Positions 1 to 8,747 are shown, counted from the first letter of the stretch. The stretch is 64,000 nucleotides of DNA from Alkalihalobacillus deserti (GCF_020734105.1 NZ_JAJAFR010000016.1:21124-85123), one strand, 5' to 3'. A program made the numbers and translations. Notes: a model not told the origin generated them from the sequence alone.

Positions 1-1
1 G

Positions 2-463
2 AAGCTCGTTGTAGCTGAGCGGCATCGTGAGCTTGGTTATGTTGGTGTAGGCATTGTAAAGGGAATACCAATAAAAGAGGGAGCCATCGTGGCAACTGTT
101 GCGCATGACTCTCATAACATAGTTGCTTGTGGTACGGATGATAAAAGCATTAAAAACGCGATTGAACATGTGGCAGCAACAAAAGGAGGAATTGCCGTTG
201 TGAGAGGCGATGAGGTTCTTGCGGAATTGCCATTACCACTGGCTGGATTGATGTCGCTGCAACCATATGAACAAGTGAATGTAGCATTGGAAAAAATTGA
301 GGATGCATTAAAAGATATTGGTTTTCAAGAAAAATGGAATCCGTTTTTAACCTTGTCTTTCTTAGCACTTCCTGTTATCCCTTCATTAAAACTAACAGAT
401 TCCGGTTTATTCAATGTAGAGAGCTTTCAACATATATCTGTGGAGATCATTGATGAAAAATAA
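2..463 (+). CDS. ade: adenine deaminase, C-terminal part (gene begins outside window)
   Basis: Adenine deaminase hydrolyses adenine to hypoxanthine and ammonia in purine salvage. Only the C-terminal 153 or so codons are present; the frame is open from base 2 and stops with TAA at 461. The stretch GIVKGIPIKEGAIVATVAHDS followed by HNIVACGTDD is characteristic of the C-terminal domain of the AdeC family, and ALPVIPSLKLTD near the end also fits. The catalytic metal-binding part lies upstream of the window. The natural terminator downstream appears to have been split by the MITE-like insertion at 500-660. Identification rests on recognised family motifs, not on a search. Confidence 0.85.
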   Translation, partial: KLVVAERHRELGYVGVGIVKGIPIKEGAIVATVAHDSHNIVACGTDDKSIKNAIEHVAATKGGIAVVRGDEVLAELPLPLAGLMSLQPYEQVNVALEKIEDALKDIGFQEKWNPFLTLSFLALPVIPSLKLTDSGLFNVESFQHISVEIIDEK

Positions 464-499
464 AACTACCATGTGTCCTCTTTAAAAGGAGGCACACGC

Positions 500-660
500 G
501 AGGGCACTGAAAAAGTCCCTTTTAGTAGATTCGAGGATTTGGCAATGACTCCACACGTTGCGCTCCCTATAAGAAACCACTCATAGGGCTTAAGACAAAC
601 CAACGGTTCCGCTTAAAGGCCACTGAAAAAGGTGGAAATCACACCTTTTTCAGTGGCCTC
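500..660. mobile_element. 161-bp MITE-like element with terminal inverted repeats and 8-bp target duplication
   Basis: The left end reads GAGGGCACTGAAAAAG (500-515). The right end read inward is GAGGCCACTGAAAAAG (660-645), a 16-bp terminal inverted repeat with one mismatch. The element is flanked by the 8-bp direct repeat GCACACGC (492-499 and 661-668), as expected of a target-site duplication. It has no coding capacity. The right end also forms a 17-bp perfect hairpin (arms 618-634 and 642-658). The insertion lies in the last codons of the downstream minus-strand regulator gene. The parent insertion sequence is not in the window; 8-bp duplications are typical of ISL3 and IS256, but I do not assign a family. 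Confidence 0.75.
618..658. terminator. hairpin in right end of MITE-like element
   Basis: A 17-bp perfect inverted repeat (618-634 and 642-658) around a 7-nt loop. It overlaps the last codons of the minus-strand regulator gene and may act as a bidirectional terminator between ade and that gene, although no long T-run follows on either strand. Confidence 0.45.
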
Positions 661-1892
661 GCACACGCTAGTTTTTTTTCGCGTGTTTTAGGGCCTAACT
701 TAACGTCTAAGTAAAGACCGATTCGTTGAATAGGGTCTTTAAGTTCGATATTGGTAATCTCTTGAATCCTTTTTAAACGATAGCTTAGTGTATTGACGTG
801 TATATGGAGTTCTTTTGCAGCCTCATTCATATTTGTATCTTTGCTTAAAATTACTTCAAGAGTTTCATATAAAGATGTCGCATGCTGTTTGTCATATAAT
901 TTAATTTGCTGAAGGGCCGGATTCATGACCAAATTCTTTTCATCTTGTAACAAAATATCGAGATGTCGGAAAACCCCTAGTTCGTGATAAAAAAAAGCAC
1001 GCTTCATTATTACGTCACGATTCTGTTTTAGTTCAACAACCTTTTTAGCCTCATGGTAACTCTCAGTTAATTTAGAATAATCATTATATAAATAGCCACA
1101 ACCAATGTGGATATTCTCAACTTTAAAGCGTTCTTTCATTTGGAGTTGTAGAGTCTCCATAAAATGAATCAAGTCCGTTTTTCTCGAATGATTATGAACA
1201 GGGTTAACAAGACAAATCATTTGATCTTCATCAATCGTATGAATAAGCATCGTAACCTTACTAGTTGTTTTGATAATATACATGATGTTTCGGTAAAGAA
1301 CATCAGATATTTCTTCAAATTGAAAGATCATAATTGCTAAAGTTTGCGCTCTAATATTTACTTTCTCAAGCAAAAGAGCCGTATTTTCGTGTGTCGTTGT
1401 ATCTGTGATAATCTGCCAGAGTAATTGTTGATGATTTTTTTCACGACGCTTTTTTTGAAGATTCAATTGAAGCAGTAAATTTTTTGCTTTGCTCGCAGCT
1501 AGTTTTAATAGTTGTTTTTCTTGATCTGAGAGTTTTGTATCGACTTCAATCACCCAAATATAACCTAGTACTTCACTGTTTTTACGAATGGAAACAGCAA
1601 CACGATTACGAAGACCCAATTCTGAGATACTATGAATATCTAATGGCTCGTTGCTTTGATTTAAGGCCGGAATCACGCCATCTTTCCAGAAGCGGTTAAT
1701 CACCTTTTCCGGCACACGCCTGCCGATAATCGTAGAAATTCTAGTGGCGTCTGTTGTATCGTCATGCGAACTGTAAGCTAATAATTGATGGTTAGCATCT
1801 TCGAGAGTGACTGGGCAATTAAGAACATTACTAACTGTGTCAACGAAGTCTTCAAGGGAATCGAAAACACGGTCAAATTTTTTTATATCCAT
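639..1892 (-). CDS. PucR/CdaR-family transcriptional activator
   Basis: A 417-residue regulator. The N-terminal half (about 10-135) looks like a GAF-type sensor. The middle (about 150-290) resembles the CdaR GGDEF-like domain. Residues about 355-385 (NEAAKELHIHVNTLSYRLKR) form the PucR-type helix-turn-helix. In B. subtilis, members control purine catabolism (PucR) and proline use (PutR); the effector here cannot be told. The MITE-like insertion replaced the natural end. Without it, the frame would run across the joined target site to Ala-Ser-Phe and TAA in the left flank; now it ends in element-derived codons (RPLKKV). The gene is divergent from the ArsR-like relic, with a 30-bp palindrome between them. 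Confidence 0.85.
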   Translation of the reverse strand: MDIKKFDRVFDSLEDFVDTVSNVLNCPVTLEDANHQLLAYSSHDDTTDATRISTIIGRRVPEKVINRFWKDGVIPALNQSNEPLDIHSISELGLRNRVAVSIRKNSEVLGYIWVIEVDTKLSDQEKQLLKLAASKAKNLLLQLNLQKKRREKNHQQLLWQIITDTTTHENTALLLEKVNIRAQTLAIMIFQFEEISDVLYRNIMYIIKTTSKVTMLIHTIDEDQMICLVNPVHNHSRKTDLIHFMETLQLQMKERFKVENIHIGCGYLYNDYSKLTESYHEAKKVVELKQNRDVIMKRAFFYHELGVFRHLDILLQDEKNLVMNPALQQIKLYDKQHATSLYETLEVILSKDTNMNEAAKELHIHVNTLSYRLKRIQEITNIELKDPIQRIGLYLDVKLGPKTREKKLACARPLKKV

Positions 1893-1978
1893 GATTTAAC
1901 TCCTACTATTCTCACCGTTTGATACTAGTTACTATAGCATAAGTTATAAAAATAAACTTGCGCTCACTATCAAATAGT

Positions 1979-2008
1979 ATCATTATCATTATATATAATG
2001 ATAATGAT
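1979..2008. promoter_or_regulatory. 30-bp perfect palindrome, probable operator
   Basis: Bases 1979-1993 (ATCATTATCATTATA) and 1994-2008 are exact reverse complements. The palindrome lies between the divergent PucR-type gene and the ArsR-like relic, just ahead of the relic's ribosome binding site. ArsR-family repressors bind AT-rich palindromes, so autoregulation by the now broken repressor is the simplest reading. The TGATAATGAT arms also resemble Fur-box hexamers. Confidence 0.7.
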
Positions 2009-2021
2009 GAAAGGGGCTCAT

Positions 2022-2555
2022 ATGAAATCTAAAAAAGCCGACCTTATGCTTCATCCAGTCCGTATGTGAATTATTCAAGCGTTACTCTCATATGAGAAAA
2101 TGACGGTTGTGCAATTATTAGAAAAACTTGAGGATATTCCTCAAGCGACAATGTACCGTCATCTAAAGCAACTAAACGATGCAAACCTGATTGAAGTTAT
2201 TGAAACAAATAAAGTAAGGGGAACAATTGAAAAAAACTATGCGGTCAAGAAAGAAAATGTAAAATTATCCGAGTCGGATATAGAACATACTTCAGTTGAA
2301 GAACATCTACGTTATTTTATGACGTATCAGGCTAATTTGCTTAAGGAGTTTGAGCAATATGCGAATAAACCCCAACCAGTTCAGTATAAAGAAGATGGGT
2401 TGGGGTACTGGCAAGCAACTCTACATTTAACCAACGATGAAATGAATCAATTTGGAAAGGAACTAAGCGAGGTAGTTCAAAAATGGACGGAGGTTAAAGC
2501 TTCTGAAAAACGGCAAGCAAGAACTTTTGCAACGATGTTTATTCCGCAAAAATAA
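2022..2555 (+). pseudogene. ArsR-like winged-helix regulator with in-frame TGA at codon 16
   Basis: The frame starts at ATG 2022 after AAAGGGG and reads MKSKKADLMLHPVRM, then TGA at 2067-2069, then IIQALLSYEKMTVVQLLEKL with the rest of a winged helix (ATMYRHLKQLNDANLIEV). HPVRM-R-IIQAL is the usual wording in this family, so a CGA to TGA transition is likely. The remaining 151-codon frame starts at ATG 2100, inside the DNA-binding domain. The full product would be 177 residues with a helical C-terminal half, as in the YdfF-type regulators of Bacillus. The gene is followed 15 nt later by the hydrolase relic, suggesting a former two-gene operon. Readthrough or a sequencing error cannot be excluded. 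Confidence 0.75.
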
Positions 2556-2570
2556 TGGGAGGGAACTCGG

Positions 2571-3189
2571 ATGAATGAAAGAGAGATACAGTTTGAAAGC
2601 AGTATAAAAGTTTTTGGTACGATAACTATTCCTACATCTTCTGATGATAAGAAGATGGCTATTCTACTTGTTCCAGGATCAGGTCCTTTAGATCGTAGTG
2701 GTAACGGAAAAAGAAAAAGCCAAACATTAAATTATACAAACAGCTAGCCTCCTTCTTAACGAGAAATGGATTTATCACATTACGCTTTGAGAAGTGCGGG
2801 ACTGGAAAAAGTGAAGCCGCCTTTATGGAAGCGGGCTTTTGAGATTTGGTTGAGGATGCTAGGGCTGCCATTAAATTTCTAAAAGAAGAGCAGTTGGTTG
2901 ATTCTGATAAAATGTCTATAAAGGGCTCTCAGAGGTTGAGTGTCAAATTCTTGCGGTTACTGGTGCAAAGGATCTTCAAGCAACTCCGGAACGAGTATAT
3001 GAGACAGGAAAGTATACAAATGTCGAAACGGAAGCTCACATTATTGATGGAATGAACCATATGCTCAGGGATCAAGAAGAAGATATAGGTATACTTCAAT
3101 TGAAAAAAACATACAAAAATGTAGGGAGACAACCGTTTTCATCTGCTTTTTTAGAATTGCTAAGATCATGGTTGAATAAGCATGTCTGA
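2571..3189 (+). pseudogene. degraded alpha/beta hydrolase
   Basis: ATG 2571 follows GGGAGG and opens a hydrolase N-terminus (MAILLVPGSGPLDRSGNGKR). A frameshift near 2715-2720 moves the coding sense to another frame (TRNGFITLRFEKCGTGKSEA). An in-frame TGA at 2840 then interrupts GF-stop-DLVEDARAAIKFLKEE, where Trp is usual. The central nucleophile-elbow region is missing after about 2925. A third segment gives the C-terminal histidine region (IIDGMNHMLR) and ends at TGA 3187. So there are at least two frameshifts or deletions and one nonsense codon. Its last bases overlap the start of the next gene at 3182. It probably belonged with the ArsR-like regulator upstream, which is also broken. Confidence 0.8.
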
Positions 3190-3388
3190 TTTACTAAAGT
3201 ATATTCTTATTGTGTTTATTGTTATCTTTCAACTCGGAGGATTGGTTCTTTTATTTTTCAATAAGGCTTGGGCCATCATTGCTTTTTTTACTTATGGAGT
3301 TCTTTTACTGATATTATTAGTTGTTTTTATTGTGGAGCGTAGGAAAGAAAAAAAGGAGGAAATCGATTATGATGATTGTGACTACTGA
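3182..3388 (+). CDS. small two-helix membrane protein
   Basis: 68 residues with two hydrophobic segments (about 6-27 and 30-50) followed by a charged tail (ERRKEKKEEIDYDD). I do not recognise a family. It starts inside the last codons of the hydrolase relic and ends 20 nt inside the next gene, so all three were probably cotranscribed. The gene after it encodes a YbjQ-type protein, which often pairs with small membrane proteins. Confidence 0.6.
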   Translation: MSDLLKYILIVFIVIFQLGGLVLLFFNKAWAIIAFFTYGVLLLILLVVFIVERRKEKKEEIDYDDCDY

Positions 3389-3689
3389 TCAAGTAGCTGG
3401 GTATGAAATAACGGATGTTATGGGGTATGTCAAAGGAAGTACAATTCAAACCAAGCACATTGGGCGTGATATCACGGCAAGTTTAAAAGGTATTGTCGGT
3501 GGTGAGATTAAGGGATATAACGAGATGATGACGGAAGCTCGTAAATTAGCGATGCATCGTATGGTTCAAGAAGCAGAAGAAAAAGGAGCAAATGCTATTA
3601 TCGGAATGCGCATGCAAACGTCAACAGTGATGAGTGCAGCGGCTGAAATTATTACGTATGGGACGGCTGTTGTGATTGAGAAGAAATAG
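3369..3689 (+). CDS. YbjQ/UPF0145-family protein
   Basis: 106 residues from ATG 3369, chosen because AAAGGAGG (about 3352-3359) sits 9 nt upstream; the longer frame from 3321 has no such site. The sequence VTTDQVAGYEITDVMGYVKG, together with EAEEKGANAIIGMRMQTS and a glycine-rich end, is typical of the YbjQ (heavy-metal-binding-like, dodecin-shaped pentamer) family, whose function is poorly known. It overlaps the small membrane-protein gene by 20 nt and is likely translated with it. Confidence 0.85.
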   Translation: MMIVTTDQVAGYEITDVMGYVKGSTIQTKHIGRDITASLKGIVGGEIKGYNEMMTEARKLAMHRMVQEAEEKGANAIIGMRMQTSTVMSAAAEIITYGTAVVIEKK

Positions 3690-3837
3690 AAGAATCGTAT
3701 CGTCTAGAGGAAAGCGCATTTGGACGTTTTTTTAATTTGTAAAAGGAACTTAGACTTGCAATCTCGCACTGACTCTATTACTATATACAATATATCGTAA
3801 TCTAGTGTTTTGATTATAACTATATATTGATTTAAGC

Positions 3838-4030
3838 GGAATAATAGGTGCCGTACGGCTTAATAGGGAATCTGGTGAAAAACCAGAACTGTCCCCGCAA
3901 CTGTAAGTGTCGACAATTCAGAGAATACCACTGTGTTAGCAATGATGACACGGGAAGGTTCTGAGGAGGTTGAAACACGAGTCAGGAGACCTACCTATAT
4001 TCCTCAGTCAGGTTTCTTCGGGGTGTGAGA
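3838..4030 (+). promoter_or_regulatory. cobalamin (adenosylcobalamin) riboswitch
   Basis: The region has the ordered landmarks of a B12 aptamer: GGTGCCGTACGGC near 3850, AATCTGGTGAAAAACCAG near 3870, the conserved CCCCGCAACTG near 3893, and the B12 box GTCAGGAGACCTACCT near 3981, closed by CTGAGGA/TCCTCAG (3961-3967 with 4001-4007). TCCTCAG can alternatively pair with CTGAGGA at 4114-4120 inside the downstream terminator, giving a plausible antiterminator switch. It precedes nrdA by about 130 nt. Confidence 0.93.
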
Positions 4031-4098
4031 AGTGAGACGGCAATTAACATCGACAATGAAGTTTAGTTGTTTGTGTGTCTTTCTCTTACGCCGTTTTA

Positions 4099-4133
4099 CG
4101 CTCTTCCTTATAGCTGAGGAAGAGCGTTTTTTA
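4099..4133 (+). terminator. intrinsic terminator of the cobalamin riboswitch
   Basis: Arms CGCTCTTCCT (4099-4108) and AGGAAGAGCG (4117-4126) with a short loop and TTTTTT immediately after. It ends 26 nt before the nrdA start, so when cobalamin is bound, transcription should stop before nrdA-nrdB. Confidence 0.9.
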
Positions 4134-4159
4134 TTTAGATTATGAGGAGTGGTTGTTTA

Positions 4160-6340
4160 ATGGATACGATGACGGTAGAAAAATCTTTAGTTGAAGAATT
4201 GAAAAATAGATTTCCAGACCTATCTATTGCTGAATGGTGGAAAGAAGAATCAACCTGGGAAAAGCGAGCGCTTGATGCCTTAAACTTTCTTGATACGGAC
4301 CAACCTGATTGGACGTATATTGCTGCGCAAGCTTATTTAAATTCACTTTACGAGGAAGTAACAAAAGTAAGAGGATGGTCCACAGATTGGAAGGTTGGAT
4401 TTGCTGATTGGGTAAAGAAGCTGATTGAAGATGGCTTCTATGACCAAAGACTGCAAAGCTATTCAAAAAAAGAATTAACGGAATTAGCTCACTCGATCAC
4501 ATTGGAACAAGATCAACATTTTACATACATTGGAATCAAAACTCTTGCTGATCGTTATTTAACTAGGCACTTTGACCGAACTTTACTTGAGCTACCACAG
4601 GAGCGATGGATGGTGATAGCCATGACGTTAATGGTAGAAGAACCAATAGAAAAAAGACTAGAACTAGTAAAAGAAAGTTACTGGGCTTTATCAAATTTAT
4701 ATATGACAGTTGCGACGCCAACTCTTGCAAATGCTGGTAAAAAAGATGGACAGCTTTCGAGTTGTTTTATTGATACGGTAGAAGATGATTTAAGGTCTAT
4801 TTTTGATAGTTGTACAGATGCGGCAACAGTGAGTAAAAATGGAGGTGGTTTGGGACTTTATCTCGGGAAAATTCGTGCAAAAGGCTCATCTATCCGTGGT
4901 TTTAAGGGGGTATCATCAGGTGTGATCCCTTGGATGAAGCAATTAAATAATGTAGCTGTAAGTGTCGATCAGCTTGGACAACGTCAAGGGGCAATTGCTG
5001 TTTATTTGGATGTCTGGCATAAAGATATTTTTTCCTTTCTTGATGCAAAACTAAATAATGGCGATGAACGACAACGAACTCATGATTTGTTCACGGCCAT
5101 TTCAATTCCAGACGTGTTCATGGAGGCCGTTGATAATCGTGAGTATTGGTATTTGTTCGATCCTCATGAAGTGCGTCAAGTAATGGGTTTTTCACTTGAA
5201 GATTATTATGATGAGGAAAAAGGAAACGGATCTTTCCGAGAAAAGTATCAATTGTGTATTGAAAATCAAAAATTATCAAGAACAGAAGTCCAAGCAATTG
5301 ATATTATGAAGCGAATCATGCTTTCACAATTGGAGACAGGTAGTCCGTTCATGTTTTATCGGGATACGGTTAACCGTCTTAACTCAAACCGTCATAAAGG
5401 CATGATTTATGGTTCGAATCTTTGTACGGAAATTATGCAAAACATGAGTCCCACCGTAATTGAAGAAGAAACAACAGAAGACGGAAAAATCATTACGACT
5501 AAAACACCTGGTGACTTTGTCGTTTGCAATCTGTCTTCTATTGCACTAGCAAGAGCGGTAAATGATGATGTACTTGACCGATTGATTTCGATTCAAGTAA
5601 GAATGCTTGATAATGTCATTGACTTAAACACGATTGAAGTAAAGCAAGCTCAGTTGACAAATGAAAAATACCGTGCCGTTGGGCTAGGTACGTTCGGATG
5701 GCATCACTTACTAGCAACAAATGGAATCCGATGGGAAAGTGAAGAAGCGGTTGTCTATGCAGATGAAGTCTATGAAGAAATTGCTTATCTAACTGTGAAA
5801 GCCTCCTTGCAGCTTGCAAAAGAGAAAGGAGCTTATCCAGCTTTTGCAGGCTCGGATTGGGAAACAGGAGAATTCTTTGATAGACGAAAGTACGATTCTA
5901 CAAGGTGGAATGATTTAAGAGCTGAAGTGAATGAGTATGGAATTCGAAATGGCTATTTAATGGCTGTTGCGCCAAATGCAACGACCTCATTAATAGCAGG
6001 TTCAACCGCTTCCATCGATCCGATTTTTGCAAAATCGTATATGGAAGAAAAGAAAAATTATCGGATCCCTGTTGTCGCACCAGATTTAAATGCTGAAACA
6101 ACGTGGCTGTACAAGCCGGCGCACGTCATCGATCAAAAGTGGAGTATACGTCAAAATGCGAAAAGACAGCGTCATGTTGATCAAGGCATTTCTTTTAATC
6201 TCTATGTTCCAAACACGGTAAGAGCAAAAGATCTACTAGAAATGCACCTACTAGCCTGGGAGAATGGTTTGAAAACGACCTATTATATCAGATCGACATC
6301 TGTTTCAATAGAAGATGATTGCGAAAGTTGTTCTAGTTAA
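4160..6340 (+). CDS. nrdA: class I ribonucleoside-diphosphate reductase, large subunit
   Basis: Reduces ribonucleoside diphosphates to deoxy forms for DNA synthesis. ATG 4160 is chosen because GAGGAG (4144-4149) lies 10 nt upstream; the product is 726 residues. The redox pair is Cys202 (SSCFIDT) and Cys456 (VVCNLSS). The radical-site triad N-L-C-T-E places the thiyl cysteine at 422. The C-terminal swinging tail ends in C-E-S-C. NGGGLGLYLGKIRAKGSSI and the allosteric VSVDQLGQRQGAIAVYLDV region are well conserved. No ATP-cone is obvious at the N-terminus. nrdB follows 15 nt downstream. Expression should fall when adenosylcobalamin is present, through the riboswitch upstream; such control makes sense if a B12-dependent class II reductase exists elsewhere in the genome. 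Confidence 0.95.
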   Translation: MDTMTVEKSLVEELKNRFPDLSIAEWWKEESTWEKRALDALNFLDTDQPDWTYIAAQAYLNSLYEEVTKVRGWSTDWKVGFADWVKKLIEDGFYDQRLQSYSKKELTELAHSITLEQDQHFTYIGIKTLADRYLTRHFDRTLLELPQERWMVIAMTLMVEEPIEKRLELVKESYWALSNLYMTVATPTLANAGKKDGQLSSCFIDTVEDDLRSIFDSCTDAATVSKNGGGLGLYLGKIRAKGSSIRGFKGVSSGVIPWMKQLNNVAVSVDQLGQRQGAIAVYLDVWHKDIFSFLDAKLNNGDERQRTHDLFTAISIPDVFMEAVDNREYWYLFDPHEVRQVMGFSLEDYYDEEKGNGSFREKYQLCIENQKLSRTEVQAIDIMKRIMLSQLETGSPFMFYRDTVNRLNSNRHKGMIYGSNLCTEIMQNMSPTVIEEETTEDGKIITTKTPGDFVVCNLSSIALARAVNDDVLDRLISIQVRMLDNVIDLNTIEVKQAQLTNEKYRAVGLGTFGWHHLLATNGIRWESEEAVVYADEVYEEIAYLTVKASLQLAKEKGAYPAFAGSDWETGEFFDRRKYDSTRWNDLRAEVNEYGIRNGYLMAVAPNATTSLIAGSTASIDPIFAKSYMEEKKNYRIPVVAPDLNAETTWLYKPAHVIDQKWSIRQNAKRQRHVDQGISFNLYVPNTVRAKDLLEMHLLAWENGLKTTYYIRSTSVSIEDDCESCSS

Positions 6341-6355
6341 CAAGAGGGGGAATGA

Positions 6356-7396
6356 GTGTTGGATCGAATGCAAAAACGTAAATTATATGATGTCAAAGCA
6401 CCGAATGCTTCAACGGCATTAATCAATGGAAGAAGTTCGAATGTTTTAAATTGGGATGATGTCCGTTTTTCATGGGCCTATCCTTTATATAAAAATATGT
6501 TAGCCAACTTCTGGACGCCTTTTGAAATTAATATGACCCATGATGCAAAACAGTTTCCAGCCCTTACACAGGATGAACAGGAAGCGTTTAAAAAGATTAT
6601 TGGCTTACTAGCTTTTCTTGATAGCATACAGACCGACTATACGCTACGTGTGGCTGACTATTTAACAGATTCAAGTATGGCAGCGCTGATGAGTGTGCTT
6701 TCTTTTCAAGAGGTAGTTCATAATCAAAGCTATTCTTATGTTCTCTCGAGTCTTGTTCCAAAGGCCACACAAGATGAGATTTATGAATACTGGAAGCATG
6801 ATCCCGTGCTTCGTGAACGAAATGAATTTATCGTTGATGGCTATGAGAAATTTTCCTCGGATCCAACACCGGAAACATTAGCCAAATCCATTGTTTATGA
6901 TGTGATCTTAGAAGGCTTAAATTTCTATTCAGGTTTTGCATTTTTCTATAATTTAGCTCGTAACCAAAAAATGGTATCTACGTCAACGATGATAAATTAC
7001 ATTAATCGTGATGAACAGCTTCATGTCTATTACTTTACTAATCTATACAAAGAACTTTTAAAAGAAAATCCAGAACTAGATACACAAGCAATGAATCAGT
7101 TTGTTGAGGATGCTTTTAAGAAGGCGACCGATCTTGAGATCGAGTGGTTCCGTTATGTTATTGGAGATAAATTAGATGGAATTGATCCGCAAGAAATGGA
7201 ATCGTACTTAAAATTCATGGCGAACAAACGAATCAAGCAGCTGGGTTATGAAGCAATTTTTCCGGATCATCGGACAAACACAATGAGATGGATTAAAGCT
7301 TATGAGGATGTAAATGCAGCAAAGAGTGATTTCTTTGAACAAAAGTCACGCCAATATGCAAAAGTATCGAGTGACAATGGCTTTGACGAGTTATAA
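6356..7396 (+). CDS. nrdB: class I ribonucleoside-diphosphate reductase, small (radical) subunit
   Basis: 346 residues from GTG 6356, with AGAGGGGG 5 nt upstream; ATG 6368 is an alternative. All metal ligands expected of a di-metal tyrosyl-radical subunit are visible: Asp in FLDSIQTDY, Glu and His in FQEVVHNQSYSY (the radical Tyr lies four residues after the His), Glu in LEGLNFYSGF, and Glu/His in RDEQLHV. It therefore looks like a normal oxygen-dependent class I enzyme that needs no cobalamin. It is cotranscribed with nrdA under the cobalamin riboswitch and ends at a strong terminator. No nrdI or nrdH gene is adjacent. Confidence 0.95.
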   Translation: MLDRMQKRKLYDVKAPNASTALINGRSSNVLNWDDVRFSWAYPLYKNMLANFWTPFEINMTHDAKQFPALTQDEQEAFKKIIGLLAFLDSIQTDYTLRVADYLTDSSMAALMSVLSFQEVVHNQSYSYVLSSLVPKATQDEIYEYWKHDPVLRERNEFIVDGYEKFSSDPTPETLAKSIVYDVILEGLNFYSGFAFFYNLARNQKMVSTSTMINYINRDEQLHVYYFTNLYKELLKENPELDTQAMNQFVEDAFKKATDLEIEWFRYVIGDKLDGIDPQEMESYLKFMANKRIKQLGYEAIFPDHRTNTMRWIKAYEDVNAAKSDFFEQKSRQYAKVSSDNGFDEL

Positions 7397-7422
7397 ATGT
7401 AATATTATTGTGTTAGATTTTC

Positions 7423-7460
7423 AAGAACCCTACCTTATATTAAAGGTAGGGTTCTTTTAA
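7423..7460 (+). terminator. terminator after nrdB
   Basis: Arms AAGAACCCTACCTT (7423-7436) and AAGGTAGGGTTCTT (7443-7456) with a 6-nt loop and a short T-run. Ends the riboswitch-nrdAB transcript. Confidence 0.85.
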
Positions 7461-8051
7461 AAGTAAAAAAAGGGAAGCGTGCACAGTTTTCTAACGTGTG
7501 GATGGCTAACACTTTTTTTGTTCTATGAACTGCTATTACTAACAATTGTTAAAAAAAGCTTTCAAGCAGTTTATTAGCAATCATGTCTAAAAACAGACAG
7601 AAAGAACGCTAATAAACCAGGGGAAATCGCAATGCAGGGTGAATTTTCACAATGAAGTCGAGTGAGCTGTTAACATCTGTATTTCACTGATATACGTAAA
7701 AAATCACAATTAATGCCCTTACGAAGTTCCTCAGGCTTGTCGTTATTGGAGTAATGGAAAAATGATACTGTTATTATTTAGGTAATATAAACATGGACTA
7801 AACTATTTTGTCTGATTCTAACTCGATCTCCAGGTATATTTTACTTCTTTCCAAGCCTATTCCCTTTTGGAACAAGCTCTTAAATACAGATAGTATCGGC
7901 AAAACTAAAATATAATAGCTTAGCGCTTAGCAGGAGAGAATTTTAAAAATATTGGATATCATCCTCGGGCGACAACCTAACTCATCTTTGATATAATGAC
8001 TAATCAGATATGTATTTTTGTTGGTAATTAGCATGTGCGGGAGTGGTAAAA
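7461..8051. other. non-coding spacer between nrdB and pcrB with one extended hairpin
   Basis: About 590 nt with no plausible gene. GTTTATTAGC (7569-7578) pairs with GCTAATAAAC (7608-7617), and TGTCT/AGACA inside (7584-7588 and 7595-7599) extends the fold. A TATAAT box at 7992-7997, with GCGACA 17 nt upstream, may be the pcrB promoter. Nothing else recognisable. Confidence 0.4.
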
Positions 8052-8747
8052 ATGCTTGAGGTAAAAGAATGGAGACATGTATTTAAATTAGATCCAAACA
8101 AGGAGTTAACAGATGAAGCATTAGAAGCTATTTGTGAGTCAGGTACAGACGGATTGATTATAGGTGGAACAGACGGGGTAACTCTTGATAATACCTTGCA
8201 GCTGCTTGCACGAGTTCGCCGGTATACCGTTTCGTGCGCACTTGAAATTTCAAATTTGGATGCGATTACGCCAGGATTTGACTATTTCTTTATTCCATCT
8301 GTGATGAACAGTCCTGACTTAAAATGGGTTCAAGGCTATCATCACCAAGCAATTAAAGAGTTTGGGGCTATCATGAATTGGGATGAAATAGCGGTTGAAG
8401 GCTATTGCATCTTGAATCCAGAAGCCAAAGCCGCGAAGCTAACAAAAGCCAAAACGAACATAACGACTGCAGATATTGTTGCCTATGCCCGTATGGCTGA
8501 GCACCTTTACCATTTCCCCATCTTTTATCTTGAATATAGTGGAACGTACGGTGATCCAAAGATTGTAAAAGACGTGTCTGCTGTATTGAAAAATACACAG
8601 TTATTTTATGGTGGCGGAATCCGTTCTGTGGAACAAGCAAGAGAAATGGCCCAGTTTGCGGATACTGTAGTTGTTGGGAACTTTATATATGAAGATTTAA
8701 TTTCTTCATTAAAGACCGTGGAGGCTGTTAAAAGCACGAGTATATAA
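8052..8747 (+). CDS. pcrB: heptaprenylglyceryl phosphate synthase PcrB
   Basis: 231 residues from ATG 8052 ([17 protein letters not shown]), which matches the B. subtilis start; GGGAG lies 8 nt upstream, and the GTG at 8043 overlaps that site. PcrB joins heptaprenyl diphosphate to sn-glycerol-1-phosphate, the bacterial counterpart of archaeal GGGP synthase, on a TIM barrel. Visible signatures are [33 protein letters not shown] and LFYGGGIRS (phosphate-binding loops), and [10 protein letters not shown]. It is the first gene of the conserved pcrB-pcrA-ligA-camS order; pcrA starts 85 nt downstream. Confidence 0.95.
   Translation: MLEVKEWRHVFKLDPNKELTDEALEAICESGTDGLIIGGTDGVTLDNTLQLLARVRRYTVSCALEISNLDAITPGFDYFFIPSVMNSPDLKWVQGYHHQAIKEFGAIMNWDEIAVEGYCILNPEAKAAKLTKAKTNITTADIVAYARMAEHLYHFPIFYLEYSGTYGDPKIVKDVSAVLKNTQLFYGGGIRSVEQAREMAQFADTVVVGNFIYEDLISSLKTVEAVKSTSI

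Noticed and set aside
2846..3055. 69-codon open frame as an independent gene
   Set aside because: It is a surviving segment of the degraded hydrolase, with the sense switching frame at both ends.
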